Shown piece by piece: positions 15,637 through 23,809 of a DNA stretch of 64,000 nt. Origin of the DNA: Flavonifractor sp. An82 (GTDB lineage Bacteria > Bacillota > Clostridia > Oscillospirales > Oscillospiraceae); NCBI RefSeq assembly GCF_002159265.1, contig NZ_NFHG01000016.1:1-64000 (forward strand), read 5' to 3'. The notes beneath the pieces are model-generated. The model did not search any database, had not been told where the DNA came from, and worked only from the letters and a program-made list of their open reading frames with translations. How positions within the stretch are numbered: the first letter of the stretch is position 1; each line of letters starts with the position of its first letter. The position numbers were made by a program, and so were the translations under genes.

Positions 15637-16947
15637 GTGGCACGCAACATCGTCAACATGGCGGTGCCCATGACGGTGGCCCAGCTCATCAATATCCTGT
15701 ACAACGTGGTGGACCGGATGTACCTGGGCCGCCTGCCCGGCCACCTGGCCCTGACGGGGCTGGGTCTGTGCCTGCCCATCATCTCCATTGTCATGGGCTT
15801 TGCCAATCTGTGCGGCATGGGCGGCGCTCCGCTGTGTTCCATCTGCCGGGGAAGGGGGGAGGATGAGGAGGCCGAGCAGATCATGGGCAACTCCTTCGCC
15901 CTGCTCCTTCTCCTGGGCGCGTCCCTCACGGTGCTGTGCCTCATCTTCCGCCGGCCCATCCTCTATCTGTTTGGGGCCAGCGATGTTACCTTTCCCTACG
16001 CCAACGACTATCTGACCATCTACATCCTGGGCACCCTCTTCGTCATGATCAGCCTGGGCATGAATCCCTTTATCAACGCCCAGGGTTTCAGCCGCATGGG
16101 CATGATCACGGTGGCGGTGGGCGCCGCCGTCAATATTGTGCTGGACCCCATCTTTATCTTCCTGCTGGGCATGGGGGTGCGGGGGGCCGCTCTGGCCACC
16201 GTCATCTCCCAGGCCTGCTCGGCGGTGTGGGTGCTGAAATTCCTCACCGGCAGGCGGGCCTTGCTGAAGCTGCGGCTGTCCGCCCTCCGGCTGCGGGCGG
16301 GCCGGGTAAAGCGGATCTTGAGTCTTGGTACCTCCGGCTTTGTCATGTCCATGACCAACAGCCTGGCTCAGGTGCTGTGCAATGCCTCTTTGGAGACCTA
16401 CGGCGGAGATTTGTATGTGGGCGTCATGACGGTGATCAACTCCATCCGGGAGATCATCACCATGCCGGTCCAGGGCATCACCAACGGCTGCCAGCCGGTG
16501 CTGGGCTACAACTACGGCGCCGGTCAGTATGAGCGGGTGCGTCAGGGCATCCGGTTTACCACCGTGCTGACGGTGGGCTATTCCATGGCCGCCTGGGCGG
16601 TTGTGATGCTCCTGCCCGGGCCCCTCATCCGGATCTTCAACGATGAGGCCGATCTCATCGCCGCCGGCATTCCCGCCTTCCGCATCTACTTTGCCACCTT
16701 CTTCTTCATGGCCTTCCAGTTCATCGGTCAGTCCACCTTCGTAGGTCTGGGCCGGTCCAGGAGCGCGGTATTCTTCTCTCTGCTCCGCAAGGCTTTTATT
16801 GTGGCTCCCCTGACTCTCATTCTGCCGCTGGTGGGCTTTGGGGCGGACGGCGTGTTCCTGGCCGAGCCCATCTCCAACGTGCTGGGCGGTCTGGCCTGTA
16901 TCCTCACCATGTATTTCACGGTCTACCGGCGCCTGGGTCGGGAGTAA
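15637..16947 (+). CDS. MATE-family multidrug/sodium antiporter 1
   Basis: 436 aa from the GTG at 15637, with about 12 hydrophobic helices and MATE landmarks (AVPMTVAQLINILYNVVDRMYLGR, GMNPFINAQGFSRMGM, GCQPVLGYNYGAG). It exports cationic drugs or metabolites by Na+ or H+ exchange. The codons before this GTG read T-Q-D-K-N-Q-N-D-F-S-K-G-S, and NDFSKGS is the normal family N-terminus, so translation probably begins upstream. The only candidate there is ACG at 15598, behind AGAAGAGGTGAG and after an in-frame stop at 15589. Start therefore uncertain. Terminator follows. Confidence 0.88.
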   Translation: MARNIVNMAVPMTVAQLINILYNVVDRMYLGRLPGHLALTGLGLCLPIISIVMGFANLCGMGGAPLCSICRGRGEDEEAEQIMGNSFALLLLLGASLTVLCLIFRRPILYLFGASDVTFPYANDYLTIYILGTLFVMISLGMNPFINAQGFSRMGMITVAVGAAVNIVLDPIFIFLLGMGVRGAALATVISQACSAVWVLKFLTGRRALLKLRLSALRLRAGRVKRILSLGTSGFVMSMTNSLAQVLCNASLETYGGDLYVGVMTVINSIREIITMPVQGITNGCQPVLGYNYGAGQYERVRQGIRFTTVLTVGYSMAAWAVVMLLPGPLIRIFNDEADLIAAGIPAFRIYFATFFFMAFQFIGQSTFVGLGRSRSAVFFSLLRKAFIVAPLTLILPLVGFGADGVFLAEPISNVLGGLACILTMYFTVYRRLGRE

Positions 16948-16949
16948 CA

Positions 16950-16982
16950 TTTGGGGTGTCCATGGGACGCCCCAAATTTTTT
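16950..16982 (+). terminator. Rho-independent terminator
   Basis: TTTGGGGTGTCC-ATG-GGACGCCCCAAA (12 bp, one G-U) followed by a T-run. Confidence 0.88.
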
Positions 16983-17025
16983 AGCCCGCGGTGAGATTTT
17001 ATGGGGCGCTGAGGGGTATTCCTGG

Positions 17026-17039
17026 TGAAAGGCCTTTCA
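17026..17039. promoter_or_regulatory. Perfect 14-bp palindrome upstream of ECF sigma gene
   Basis: TGAAAGGCCTTTCA, 26 nt before the start codon of the sigma factor; candidate regulator site in its promoter or leader. No protein is assigned. Confidence 0.5.
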
Positions 17040-17065
17040 AACCAACCCACAGAAAGGGAGTAGTC

Positions 17066-17572
17066 ATGACCGACGAGACATTTGAACAGGCGGCCCGGAC
17101 CTATGGGGATATGCTCTACCGGGTGGCCTACCACGCCCTGCGCACCCGGGCGGACGCGGAGGATGTGGTGCAGACCGTGCTCCTCAAGCTCTACCAGCAG
17201 GAGGGCTTTGAGAGTGAGGACCATCTGAAGCACTGGCTGCTGCGGGTGGCGGTCAACGAGAGCCGGAAGGTACTGCGTTCCTTCTGGCGCCGCCGGGCGG
17301 TGCCGCTGGAGGAGCGGGACGAGGCCCCGTTTCCTGCGGAGGACCGCAGGGAGGAGGTGTTTCAGGCGGTGATGGCGCTGGATGGGAAGTACCGCCTGAC
17401 CATCTATCTCTATTATTTCGAGGGCTGCTCCGTCAAGGAAACGGCGGCGGCTATGGGGGTCAAGCCCTCCACAGTACAGACCTGGCTCCAGCGGGCCCGG
17501 GCCCGGCTGCGCCGGACGCTTTCGGAAGAAGAGGAGGAGAACGATGATGTTCGACCACAACGCGTACCGTGA
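17066..17572 (+). CDS. ECF-type RNA polymerase sigma factor
   Basis: 168 aa, start at 17066 with AGAAAGGGAG. Region 2 (MLYRVAYHALRTRADAEDVVQTVLLKLYQ, residues 13-42) and region 4 (YRLTIYLYYFEGCSVKETAAAMGVKPSTVQTWLQRAR, residues 112-148) are intact; no region 1 or 3, as in extracytoplasmic-function sigma factors. It overlaps the next gene by 29 nt, which encodes a short membrane-anchored protein, the usual anti-sigma position. Probably directs transcription of its own operon; targets unknown. Confidence 0.93.
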   Translation: MTDETFEQAARTYGDMLYRVAYHALRTRADAEDVVQTVLLKLYQQEGFESEDHLKHWLLRVAVNESRKVLRSFWRRRAVPLEERDEAPFPAEDRREEVFQAVMALDGKYRLTIYLYYFEGCSVKETAAAMGVKPSTVQTWLQRARARLRRTLSEEEEENDDVRPQRVP

Positions 17573-18098
17573 ACGATGCTCGGAGCTTCACGTCTCCGAA
17601 GAAGCCCTACAGGAGGTCATTGAAATGGCAGAACAGAAGCAGAAAAAGCCGGTCCGCCGCCCGCTGCGGGTGGGCCTGATCGCCGCCGCGGTGACCGCGG
17701 CCCTGATGGTGACCGTAAGCGCCGCAAACCCCGAGGCGCTGGAAGGCCTGCTGGCCACCATTCGCACATCTACATCGCTGGGCGATTATCGGGAAGAGAT
17801 CGTGATGGATGACACTGGTGAGACGGTCACCGCCCTGTGCCTGCCCGAGACGGAGGTGGAGGAGAAGGACGGCCGCATCATCCTCACCGTGGACGGGGAG
17901 GAGACTGACATCACCGACGCCATGGAGCAGGAGGGCAGCTACCTCTGGACCCGGGAGGACGAGGGAGCCAAGGTCTCCGTTCAGGTCACCCTGGATGAGG
18001 AGGGAAAGCCCGTGGCTGTGACCAACGTGGCTCTGCCTGACGGTACCGGAGCAGATGCCGGTATGGTCATGGTCACCGAGACAGGTGAAGAGGAGTGA
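17544..18098 (+). CDS. Putative membrane-anchored anti-sigma factor
   Basis: 184 aa. A cytoplasmic N-terminus (HVSEEALQEVIEMAEQKQKKPVRRPLR), one transmembrane helix at residues 43-60 (VGLIAAAVTAALMVTVSA), and an extracytoplasmic acidic domain rich in Glu/Asp. Start ATG-ATG within the sigma gene, behind GGAGGAGAA. The layout and overlap with the ECF sigma gene support an anti-sigma role. No zinc-binding HxxxCxxC motif is visible, so it is not a ZAS-type anti-sigma; the assignment rests on position and topology. Confidence 0.72.
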   Translation: MMFDHNAYRERCSELHVSEEALQEVIEMAEQKQKKPVRRPLRVGLIAAAVTAALMVTVSAANPEALEGLLATIRTSTSLGDYREEIVMDDTGETVTALCLPETEVEEKDGRIILTVDGEETDITDAMEQEGSYLWTREDEGAKVSVQVTLDEEGKPVAVTNVALPDGTGADAGMVMVTETGEEE

Positions 18099-18107
18099 GA
18101 TATAAAA

Positions 18108-18139
18108 AGGACCCGGGCGGCAGCTGCCGCCCGGGTCCT
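18108..18139. terminator. Bidirectional terminator, 32-bp perfect palindrome
   Basis: AGGACCCGGGCGGCAG joined directly to its reverse complement. Read on the minus strand it is followed by TTTTTATA, so it mainly ends the MATE-patatin operon; on the plus strand GCTTTATT follows. Confidence 0.85.
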
Positions 18140-18142
18140 GCT

Positions 18143-18997
18143 TTATTGTCCGGCCAGAAAGGCTCTGACTTCATCCAGCCGTTCCGTACCCTCGTCGTAG
18201 CCGTCCTGCCACAGGGCCCGGATTTTGGCCACGTCCCGCTCGGTGCGGCTGAAGCCCTGGGTGTTGTGGGGAGCGAAGAGGAGCACCCTGCCCTCCTTCT
18301 CCAGCTGAAAGAGCTTTTCCCGGGCCTCGTTGTAGGTGTCGGCCCGGCGGCGCATGGTGTCACAGAACTTAGGATACTTCCGGTAAAACCGGTCGATGAT
18401 GGGCTGGAGCTTTTCGGGCTGCCTCCGGAAGGACCGCTCCCGGGTGAGCACCACGATGACCCGGTCACAGCCCTTGTCAAAGGCCCGGTCAAAGGGAATG
18501 GCGTCGGCGGCTCCGCCGTCCAGAAAGGGCTTTCCATCGATGTGAAAGATGGGGAAGAGGAGGGGCATGGCGCAGGTGGCCTGGAGGATGGTAAAGGTTT
18601 TGTCGCTCCGGTCCACCGGCAGATATTCCGCTTTGCCGGTGTCCAGGTTGGTCACCGCCGCCTCCACCTCGCCGGGGAAGGCGTTGAAGGTGTCGTAATC
18701 AAAGGGAATGAGCTGGTTTGGAATGGTGTCAAACACAAATTCCAGTCCAAAATAAGCCCGGTTGTTCCGGCGGAGCAGGTTGCCCATGCCCATGTACCGC
18801 TTGTCGTTGGCGTAGTTTACCATAATATCCAGGTTGCGGCCGATCTGTCTGGACACATAGCTGACGCCGTAGGCGATACCGGCGGAGACGCCGATGACAT
18901 AATCCGGCATGACATTGCCGGTGAGCAGGGCGTCGCACACACCGGAGGAGAAGATGGTGCGGATAGCGCCTCCCTCCAGCACGATCCCGGTCTTCAT
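18143..18997 (-). CDS. Patatin-like phospholipase (YlbK/RssA type)
   Basis: 284 aa. Oxyanion-hole segment VLEGGAIRTIFSSG at residues 6-19, nucleophile elbow GVSAGIAYG (Ser in G-x-S-x-G, near residue 38), and the catalytic Asp in DGGAADAIPF. Patatin-fold serine hydrolases cleave acyl esters of lipids. The start at 18997 is the first good ATG; a TTG two codons earlier is closer to AAAGGAT. It lies 17 nt after the second MATE gene and is clearly co-transcribed with it. Confidence 0.9.
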   Translation of the reverse strand: MKTGIVLEGGAIRTIFSSGVCDALLTGNVMPDYVIGVSAGIAYGVSYVSRQIGRNLDIMVNYANDKRYMGMGNLLRRNNRAYFGLEFVFDTIPNQLIPFDYDTFNAFPGEVEAAVTNLDTGKAEYLPVDRSDKTFTILQATCAMPLLFPIFHIDGKPFLDGGAADAIPFDRAFDKGCDRVIVVLTRERSFRRQPEKLQPIIDRFYRKYPKFCDTMRRRADTYNEAREKLFQLEKEGRVLLFAPHNTQGFSRTERDVAKIRALWQDGYDEGTERLDEVRAFLAGQ

Positions 18998-19014
18998 GGA
19001 CAACACATCCTTTC

Positions 19015-20367
19015 TTACATGGACAGCAGGTTTTTGCGGCACCAGGTCCCGCTGCGCCACCGCAGCAGGAAGAGCACCGCCCGCAGGCATTCGTCGCAGG
19101 CCATGGCGATCCACAGCCCCGCCAGACCCAGGCCCATGGGCACCGCCAGCACAAAGCCGCCCACCACGGCGGTGAGCCAGGCGCTGAAGATGCAGATGGT
19201 GATGGGAAAGCGGATGTCGCCGCAGGCCTGGAGGACCCGGCACATGACCATGTTCACCGCCCGGCCCAGTTCCAGGGGGATCTCGATGATCATGATGATA
19301 CGGAAGAGCTCCAGCACCTGGGGGTCCTTGGTGAACAGGCCCAGCAGAGGCTGGCAGAATACCAGCAGCACCACCGCCATCAGCCCCGAGATGGCAAGAG
19401 AGGCCAGCAGAGTGCGCTTGACCAGCCGGTCCACATCCCCGGTCCGTCCGGCCCCCATGAGATGGGCGGCCATGACCTGAGCGGCCTGGGAGATGGCGGA
19501 GCCGAACATGTAGGTCAGCATGGCGAACATGTTGGCGTACACCCGGGTGTTGATGACGAAGATGGCAAACAGGTTGCAGATGGACTGGATGGCCACCTGG
19601 GACAGGTTGTAGGAGATGGACTCGCCGCCGGCGGGGATGCCGATGCGCAGCAGCCGCCGCAGCTGGTCGGCGGGGAAGGGGCGCAGCAGCTTCAGGGAGA
19701 GCACGGGGCCGAACTTCCGGCGGAAGAGCACGGCGATGAGGATGACTCCCACCACACGGGAGATGTCGCTGGACAGGGCGGCACCTGCCACACCCAGGGC
19801 GGGCAGGCCGAAGGCTCCGCCGATGAGCACTGCGTTACCTCCGATGTTGAGCAGGTTCATGGTCACCGCCACGATCATGCTCTCCTTCATCATCTGGTTG
19901 GAGCGGAAAAAAGCGGTAAAGGTGAGGTAGACCGCCTGGAACACCATGCCGCCGCCGATGATGCGCAGGTACAGGCAGCTGCGGTCCATGATTTCCGCCG
20001 GCATTTGCATCAGGGTGAAGATGGGGCCGCACAGGCCAATGAGAATGGCCCCCACCGCCAGACCGAAGAGGGCGTTGACCACCAGGGAGAGGGTGTAGGT
20101 CTCGTTGACCCGCCGTTTGTCCTCCGCCCCCAGGTAGCGGGAGAGCAGGATGGTGGAGGCGGTGGAGATCACCGAGAAGACCAGCAGCACCAGGTTGGTG
20201 ATCTGGTTGGCGTTGCCGATGGCGCCCACGCCGTTGGGGTCGAAGTGGCCCACCATGACCTGGTCGGCGTTGCCCACCAGCATCTGGAGCAGCAGCTCGA
20301 TAAAGATAGGCCAGGTGAGGGAGAGAATGCCCGGCTCGCGCCGGCGGAGTGGGGCTTGTTGTTCCAT
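19015..20367 (-). CDS. MATE-family efflux transporter 2
   Basis: 450 aa, about 12 helices. Landmarks: ILSLTWPIFIELLLQMLVGNADQVMVGHF, GAIGNANQI, and the internal repeat beginning LLRIGIPAGGESISYNLSQV. The conserved membrane Asp after GN (NADQVMVG) fits the ion-coupling site of NorM-like members. It diverges strongly from the MATE gene at 15637-16947, so the two are not a recent duplication. First gene of a two-gene operon with a patatin. Confidence 0.92.
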   Translation of the reverse strand: MEQQAPLRRREPGILSLTWPIFIELLLQMLVGNADQVMVGHFDPNGVGAIGNANQITNLVLLVFSVISTASTILLSRYLGAEDKRRVNETYTLSLVVNALFGLAVGAILIGLCGPIFTLMQMPAEIMDRSCLYLRIIGGGMVFQAVYLTFTAFFRSNQMMKESMIVAVTMNLLNIGGNAVLIGGAFGLPALGVAGAALSSDISRVVGVILIAVLFRRKFGPVLSLKLLRPFPADQLRRLLRIGIPAGGESISYNLSQVAIQSICNLFAIFVINTRVYANMFAMLTYMFGSAISQAAQVMAAHLMGAGRTGDVDRLVKRTLLASLAISGLMAVVLLVFCQPLLGLFTKDPQVLELFRIIMIIEIPLELGRAVNMVMCRVLQACGDIRFPITICIFSAWLTAVVGGFVLAVPMGLGLAGLWIAMACDECLRAVLFLLRWRSGTWCRKNLLSM

Positions 20368-20408
20368 GGGACGGCAACCTTTCCAAATTGAAATCAGAGC
20401 ACCGTACT

Positions 20409-20436
20409 AGTATAGTAACTTTGGCCCAAATTACAA
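20409..20436 (-). promoter_or_regulatory. Promoter of the MATE 2-patatin operon
   Basis: Minus strand TTGTAA (20431-20436), 16-bp spacer, TATACT (20409-20414). Confidence 0.65.
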
Positions 20437-20500
20437 GAGGGAAAAGCGCTGTCTTTTCCGGCCCTGCGGCCGGCATGTCTGTTGATTTTGGCGGAAGGGG

Positions 20501-21448
20501 TCAGATCAGGGCCAGGGACCGGAGCAGGTAGAGCCACAGGGTGAGGGTAAAGGCGCTGAAAGCGGTGGTGAGCATGACGGTGCTGGAGGTGAGGGTTCCC
20601 TCGTGGCCCATATTGCGGGCCATGACAAAGCAGCTGACGGTGGTGGGGCTGCCCAGCATGGTGAGGGCGGCCACCAGCTTGTCGTCCCGGAAGCCCATGG
20701 CCACGGCGATGGGCAGGAAAATGGCCACAAAGACCACCAGCTTGAGAGCGGTGGCGGAGAGGGCGGGCTTGATGCGGCCGATGGCCTTCTTCCAGTCGAA
20801 GGAGGCGCCCAGAGCCATCAGCCCCAGAGGGGTGCCGGTGGCCGCCACGCTGTTCACCGTCTTGGTGAGGATGGCGGGCTGGGGGATGCGCAGCAGGGTC
20901 CACACCAGACCCACCACGATGCCCAGAATGATGGGGTTGGTGATGATCCCCTTGACCACCTTCTTCATGGCTCCTTTGGACAGCCCCTTCTGGCTGGGAC
21001 TGGTGAGGGAGAGCACGGCCACCGCCGCCGCGTTGTACAGGGGCACCGCGCCGATGATGATGAGGCTGGCGGCCCCGGCGCTGCCGTAGAGGTTTTCCAA
21101 AAAAGCGGCCCCAAGCAGGGCCACGCTGCTGCGGTAGCCCACCTGGATGAACTCTCCCCGCAGAGGGGGCTCCTTCAGCAGGCGGCTGAGCAGGGCGGTG
21201 AGCAGGATGGAGGCCAGGGTGGCCAGCAGGCAGAACACCACAAAGGCGGTGTCCCACACCTCGAAGAAGTCAGAGCCCGTCAGATCCTTGAAGAGCATGA
21301 CGGGCAGACCCACCTTAAAGACGTAGCTGTTGAGCTTGTCGGCAAACGCCTGGCTGAAAAAGCCCATTTTCCGGAAGGCCACGCCCAGCAGCATGAGCAG
21401 AAAAATAGGAATGGTACCGTTGAGACAGTAGATCAGATTGTCCAGCAT
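20501..21448 (-). CDS. AEC-family (auxin efflux carrier-like) permease
   Basis: 315 aa from ATG 21448, preceded by GGAGGAGAG. Ten or so hydrophobic helices arranged as two five-helix repeats. The first is NLIYCLNGTIPIFLLMLLGVAFRKMGFFS with KLNSYVFKVGLPVMLF, the second GIITNPIILGIVVGL with GTPLGLMALGASFDW. AEC proteins carry organic anions such as malate or malonate, or export auxin-like acids; which one cannot be read here. It stands alone with its own promoter. Confidence 0.9.
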   Translation of the reverse strand: MLDNLIYCLNGTIPIFLLMLLGVAFRKMGFFSQAFADKLNSYVFKVGLPVMLFKDLTGSDFFEVWDTAFVVFCLLATLASILLTALLSRLLKEPPLRGEFIQVGYRSSVALLGAAFLENLYGSAGAASLIIIGAVPLYNAAAVAVLSLTSPSQKGLSKGAMKKVVKGIITNPIILGIVVGLVWTLLRIPQPAILTKTVNSVAATGTPLGLMALGASFDWKKAIGRIKPALSATALKLVVFVAIFLPIAVAMGFRDDKLVAALTMLGSPTTVSCFVMARNMGHEGTLTSSTVMLTTAFSAFTLTLWLYLLRSLALI

Positions 21449-21481
21449 GACGCTCTCCTCCACACACATAACATCCTATTT

Positions 21482-21510
21482 ATTATAGGCGCTGGAGTTC
21501 CCTGGCGCAA
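21482..21510 (-). promoter_or_regulatory. Promoter of the AEC permease gene
   Basis: Minus strand TTGCGC (21505-21510), 17-bp spacer, TATAAT (21482-21487). Confidence 0.68.
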
Positions 21511-21581
21511 GATTACCGGCAGGTAAGTATACTGGGTCAACCTGTGGCGGGCATAGAGATGGGAAGAAGGGGGGATGCCCG

Positions 21582-21851
21582 ATGGAATGCCGGGGATACG
21601 AGCTGCGGTGCAAGGAGATCATCAACATGACCGACGGCAGCCGGGTGGGCTATGTGGGGGACGTGGTGGTGGATCTGGAGGAGGGAAAGGTGACCGCCCT
21701 GGTGGTGCCGGGACGGCTGCGGCTCTTCGGTCTGCTGGGCCGGGAGCCCGACGTGATCTTTCCCTGGTCGGCGGTGCGCCGCTTCGGGGCGGACACCATT
21801 CTGGTGGAGGGGGCGCAGGTCAGACAGAGGGACCGGCGGGAGCGGACCTAA
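21582..21851 (+). CDS. YlmC/YmxH family PRC-barrel sporulation protein
   Basis: 89 aa with AGAAGGGGGG just upstream. A single PRC-barrel: CKEIINMTDGSRVGYVGDVVVDLEEGKVTALVVPG then GREPDVIFPWSAVRRFGADTILV, the standard YlmC/YmxH layout. In Firmicutes this small protein is sporulation-associated with unknown mechanism. It is 98 nt before glmS, which has its own promoter, so the two need not be co-transcribed. Confidence 0.9.
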   Translation: MECRGYELRCKEIINMTDGSRVGYVGDVVVDLEEGKVTALVVPGRLRLFGLLGREPDVIFPWSAVRRFGADTILVEGAQVRQRDRRERT

Positions 21852-21868
21852 ATTCGGCCGTTCTGCCA

Positions 21869-21897
21869 TTGTTTTACCAACGTTTTCGTGCTATAAT
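21869..21897 (+). promoter_or_regulatory. Promoter of glmS
   Basis: TTGTTT (21869-21874), 17-bp spacer, TATAAT (21892-21897), 52 nt before the glmS start. Confidence 0.7.
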
Positions 21898-21949
21898 CCT
21901 AATTTAAGTACCATAGATCAACCACGTCAAACCCATCAGGAGGAGCGCT

Positions 21950-23782
21950 ATGTGCGGGATCGTTGGATTTGTAGGAAGGGATGAGGCCGCGCCCATTTTG
22001 CTGGATGGTCTTTCCAGACTGGAGTACCGGGGGTATGACTCCGCCGGAGTCGCGGTATACGGAGCGGAGGAAGGCATGCAGGTGGCCAAGGCCAAGGGCC
22101 GGCTCCAGGTGCTCCACGACCTGGTCAAGGGGGGTTCCACCCTCCACGGCACCATCGGCGTGGGTCACACCCGCTGGGCCACCCACGGGGCCCCGTCGGA
22201 TGTGAATTCCCACCCCCAGGTCAGCGAGAACGGCCGGTTTGCGGTGGTCCACAACGGCATCATTGAAAATTACGCCGAGCTACGGGAATTTCTCCAGTCG
22301 GAGGGCGTGCAGTTCGTCTCGGACACCGATACCGAGGTGGCCGCCCAGCTGCTGGAATATTATTATCAGGGAAACCTGCTGGAGGCAGTGGTGCGCACCC
22401 TCCATACCATCCGGGGCGCCTACGCCCTGGGCATCCTGTGCGCCGACTGCCCCGACCGGCTCATCGCCGCCCGGAAGGACAGTCCTTTGATCCTGGGCTT
22501 CGGAGACGGGGCCCACTATCTGGCCAGCGACGTCACCGCCCTCATCAAGTACACCCGGGAGGTGTGCTGGCTGGAGGACGGGGAGATCGCCGAGCTTACC
22601 GCCGACCACCTGTGGGTGTACGACTCCTACCTGCGCCCGGTGGAGAAGGAGCGCCGCCATGTGGACTGGGAGATCTCGGCGGCGGAGAAGGGCGGCTATG
22701 AGCACTTCATGATCAAGGAGATCATGGAGCAGCCCGAGGCCGTCCGCAAGACCATCTCTCCCCGGATCAAAGACGGCCGGGTGGTGCTGGACGACTGGGG
22801 GCTCACCGCCCGGGAGCTGGAGGAGATGGACCGGCTGTATGTCATCGCCTGCGGCTCCTCCTACCATGTGGGCGTGGCGGCCAAGTATATCCTGGAAAAG
22901 CTGCTGCGCAAGCCGGTGGAGGTGACCCTGGCCTCTGAGTTCCGCTACTGCGACCCCATTGTGACCGAGCACACCCTGGCCCTGGTCATCAGCCAGTCCG
23001 GCGAGACCATCGACACCCTGGCCGCCATGCGGGAGGCCAGACGGCTGGGGGCCAAGGTGGTGTCCATCGTCAACGTGGTGGGCTCCACCATCGCCCGGGA
23101 GAGCGACACCGTGCTCTACACCTGGGCGGGACCGGAGATCGCCGTGGCCACCACCAAGGCCTATTCCACCCAGCTGGCGGTGATCTACCTCATCGGCCTG
23201 TACTGCGCCGATCTGCTGGGCACCATCAGCCGGGCGGAGTACGACACCATTTTGACCGAGCTTCAGCGTATTCCGGACAAGCTGGAGGAGATCCTGCAGG
23301 ACCGGGAGGACATCCAGTACTTTGCCACCCTGTACTTCAACCGCCACTCCATGTTCTTCATTGGCCGCAACCTGGACTACGCCGTGGGCCTGGAGGGCTC
23401 CCTGAAGTTGAAGGAGATCTCCTATATCCACTCGGAGGCCTACGCCGCCGGCGAGCTCAAGCACGGCACCATCTCCCTCATCGAGCCGGGTACCCTGGTG
23501 GTGGCCCTGGCGGGGTGCGGGCCGCTGTTTGAAAAGACGGTGAGCAACGCGGTGGAGGTCAAGAGCCGGGGGGCCGACCTGCTTGGCCTCACCACCCGGG
23601 ACAAGGCGGCCCAGCTGGGCCGGACGGCGGACCACGTGATCGCCATCCCCGAGACCCATCCTGTGCTGCTGCCCTCCCTGGAGGTGGTCCCCATGCAGCT
23701 GTTCGCCTACTACACGGCGCTGCAGCGGGGGTGTGACATTGATAAGCCGAGGAACCTTGCAAAATCGGTGACTGTGGAATAA
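21950..23782 (+). CDS. glmS: Glucosamine-6-phosphate synthase
   Basis: 610 aa, full length. Converts fructose-6-phosphate and glutamine to glucosamine-6-phosphate, feeding peptidoglycan precursors. N-terminal glutaminase with Cys2 (MCGIVGFVG), HTRWATHG and VHNGIIENY; two C-terminal SIS domains with CGSSYHVG, SQSGETIDTL, and the terminal KSVTVE. The leader from the likely start of transcription to the ATG is only about 45 nt, too short for the glmS ribozyme found in many Firmicutes, so control must work otherwise. The SBP gene begins 27 nt downstream. Confidence 0.97.
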   Translation: MCGIVGFVGRDEAAPILLDGLSRLEYRGYDSAGVAVYGAEEGMQVAKAKGRLQVLHDLVKGGSTLHGTIGVGHTRWATHGAPSDVNSHPQVSENGRFAVVHNGIIENYAELREFLQSEGVQFVSDTDTEVAAQLLEYYYQGNLLEAVVRTLHTIRGAYALGILCADCPDRLIAARKDSPLILGFGDGAHYLASDVTALIKYTREVCWLEDGEIAELTADHLWVYDSYLRPVEKERRHVDWEISAAEKGGYEHFMIKEIMEQPEAVRKTISPRIKDGRVVLDDWGLTARELEEMDRLYVIACGSSYHVGVAAKYILEKLLRKPVEVTLASEFRYCDPIVTEHTLALVISQSGETIDTLAAMREARRLGAKVVSIVNVVGSTIARESDTVLYTWAGPEIAVATTKAYSTQLAVIYLIGLYCADLLGTISRAEYDTILTELQRIPDKLEEILQDREDIQYFATLYFNRHSMFFIGRNLDYAVGLEGSLKLKEISYIHSEAYAAGELKHGTISLIEPGTLVVALAGCGPLFEKTVSNAVEVKSRGADLLGLTTRDKAAQLGRTADHVIAIPETHPVLLPSLEVVPMQLFAYYTALQRGCDIDKPRNLAKSVTVE

Positions 23783-23809
23783 AAAGGAAGAGAAGGACGG
23801 AGGAACGAC

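Noticed and set aside
21892-21950. glmS ribozyme
   Set aside because: Looked for because of glmS; the leader after TATAAT is only about 50 nt, too short for the ribozyme.
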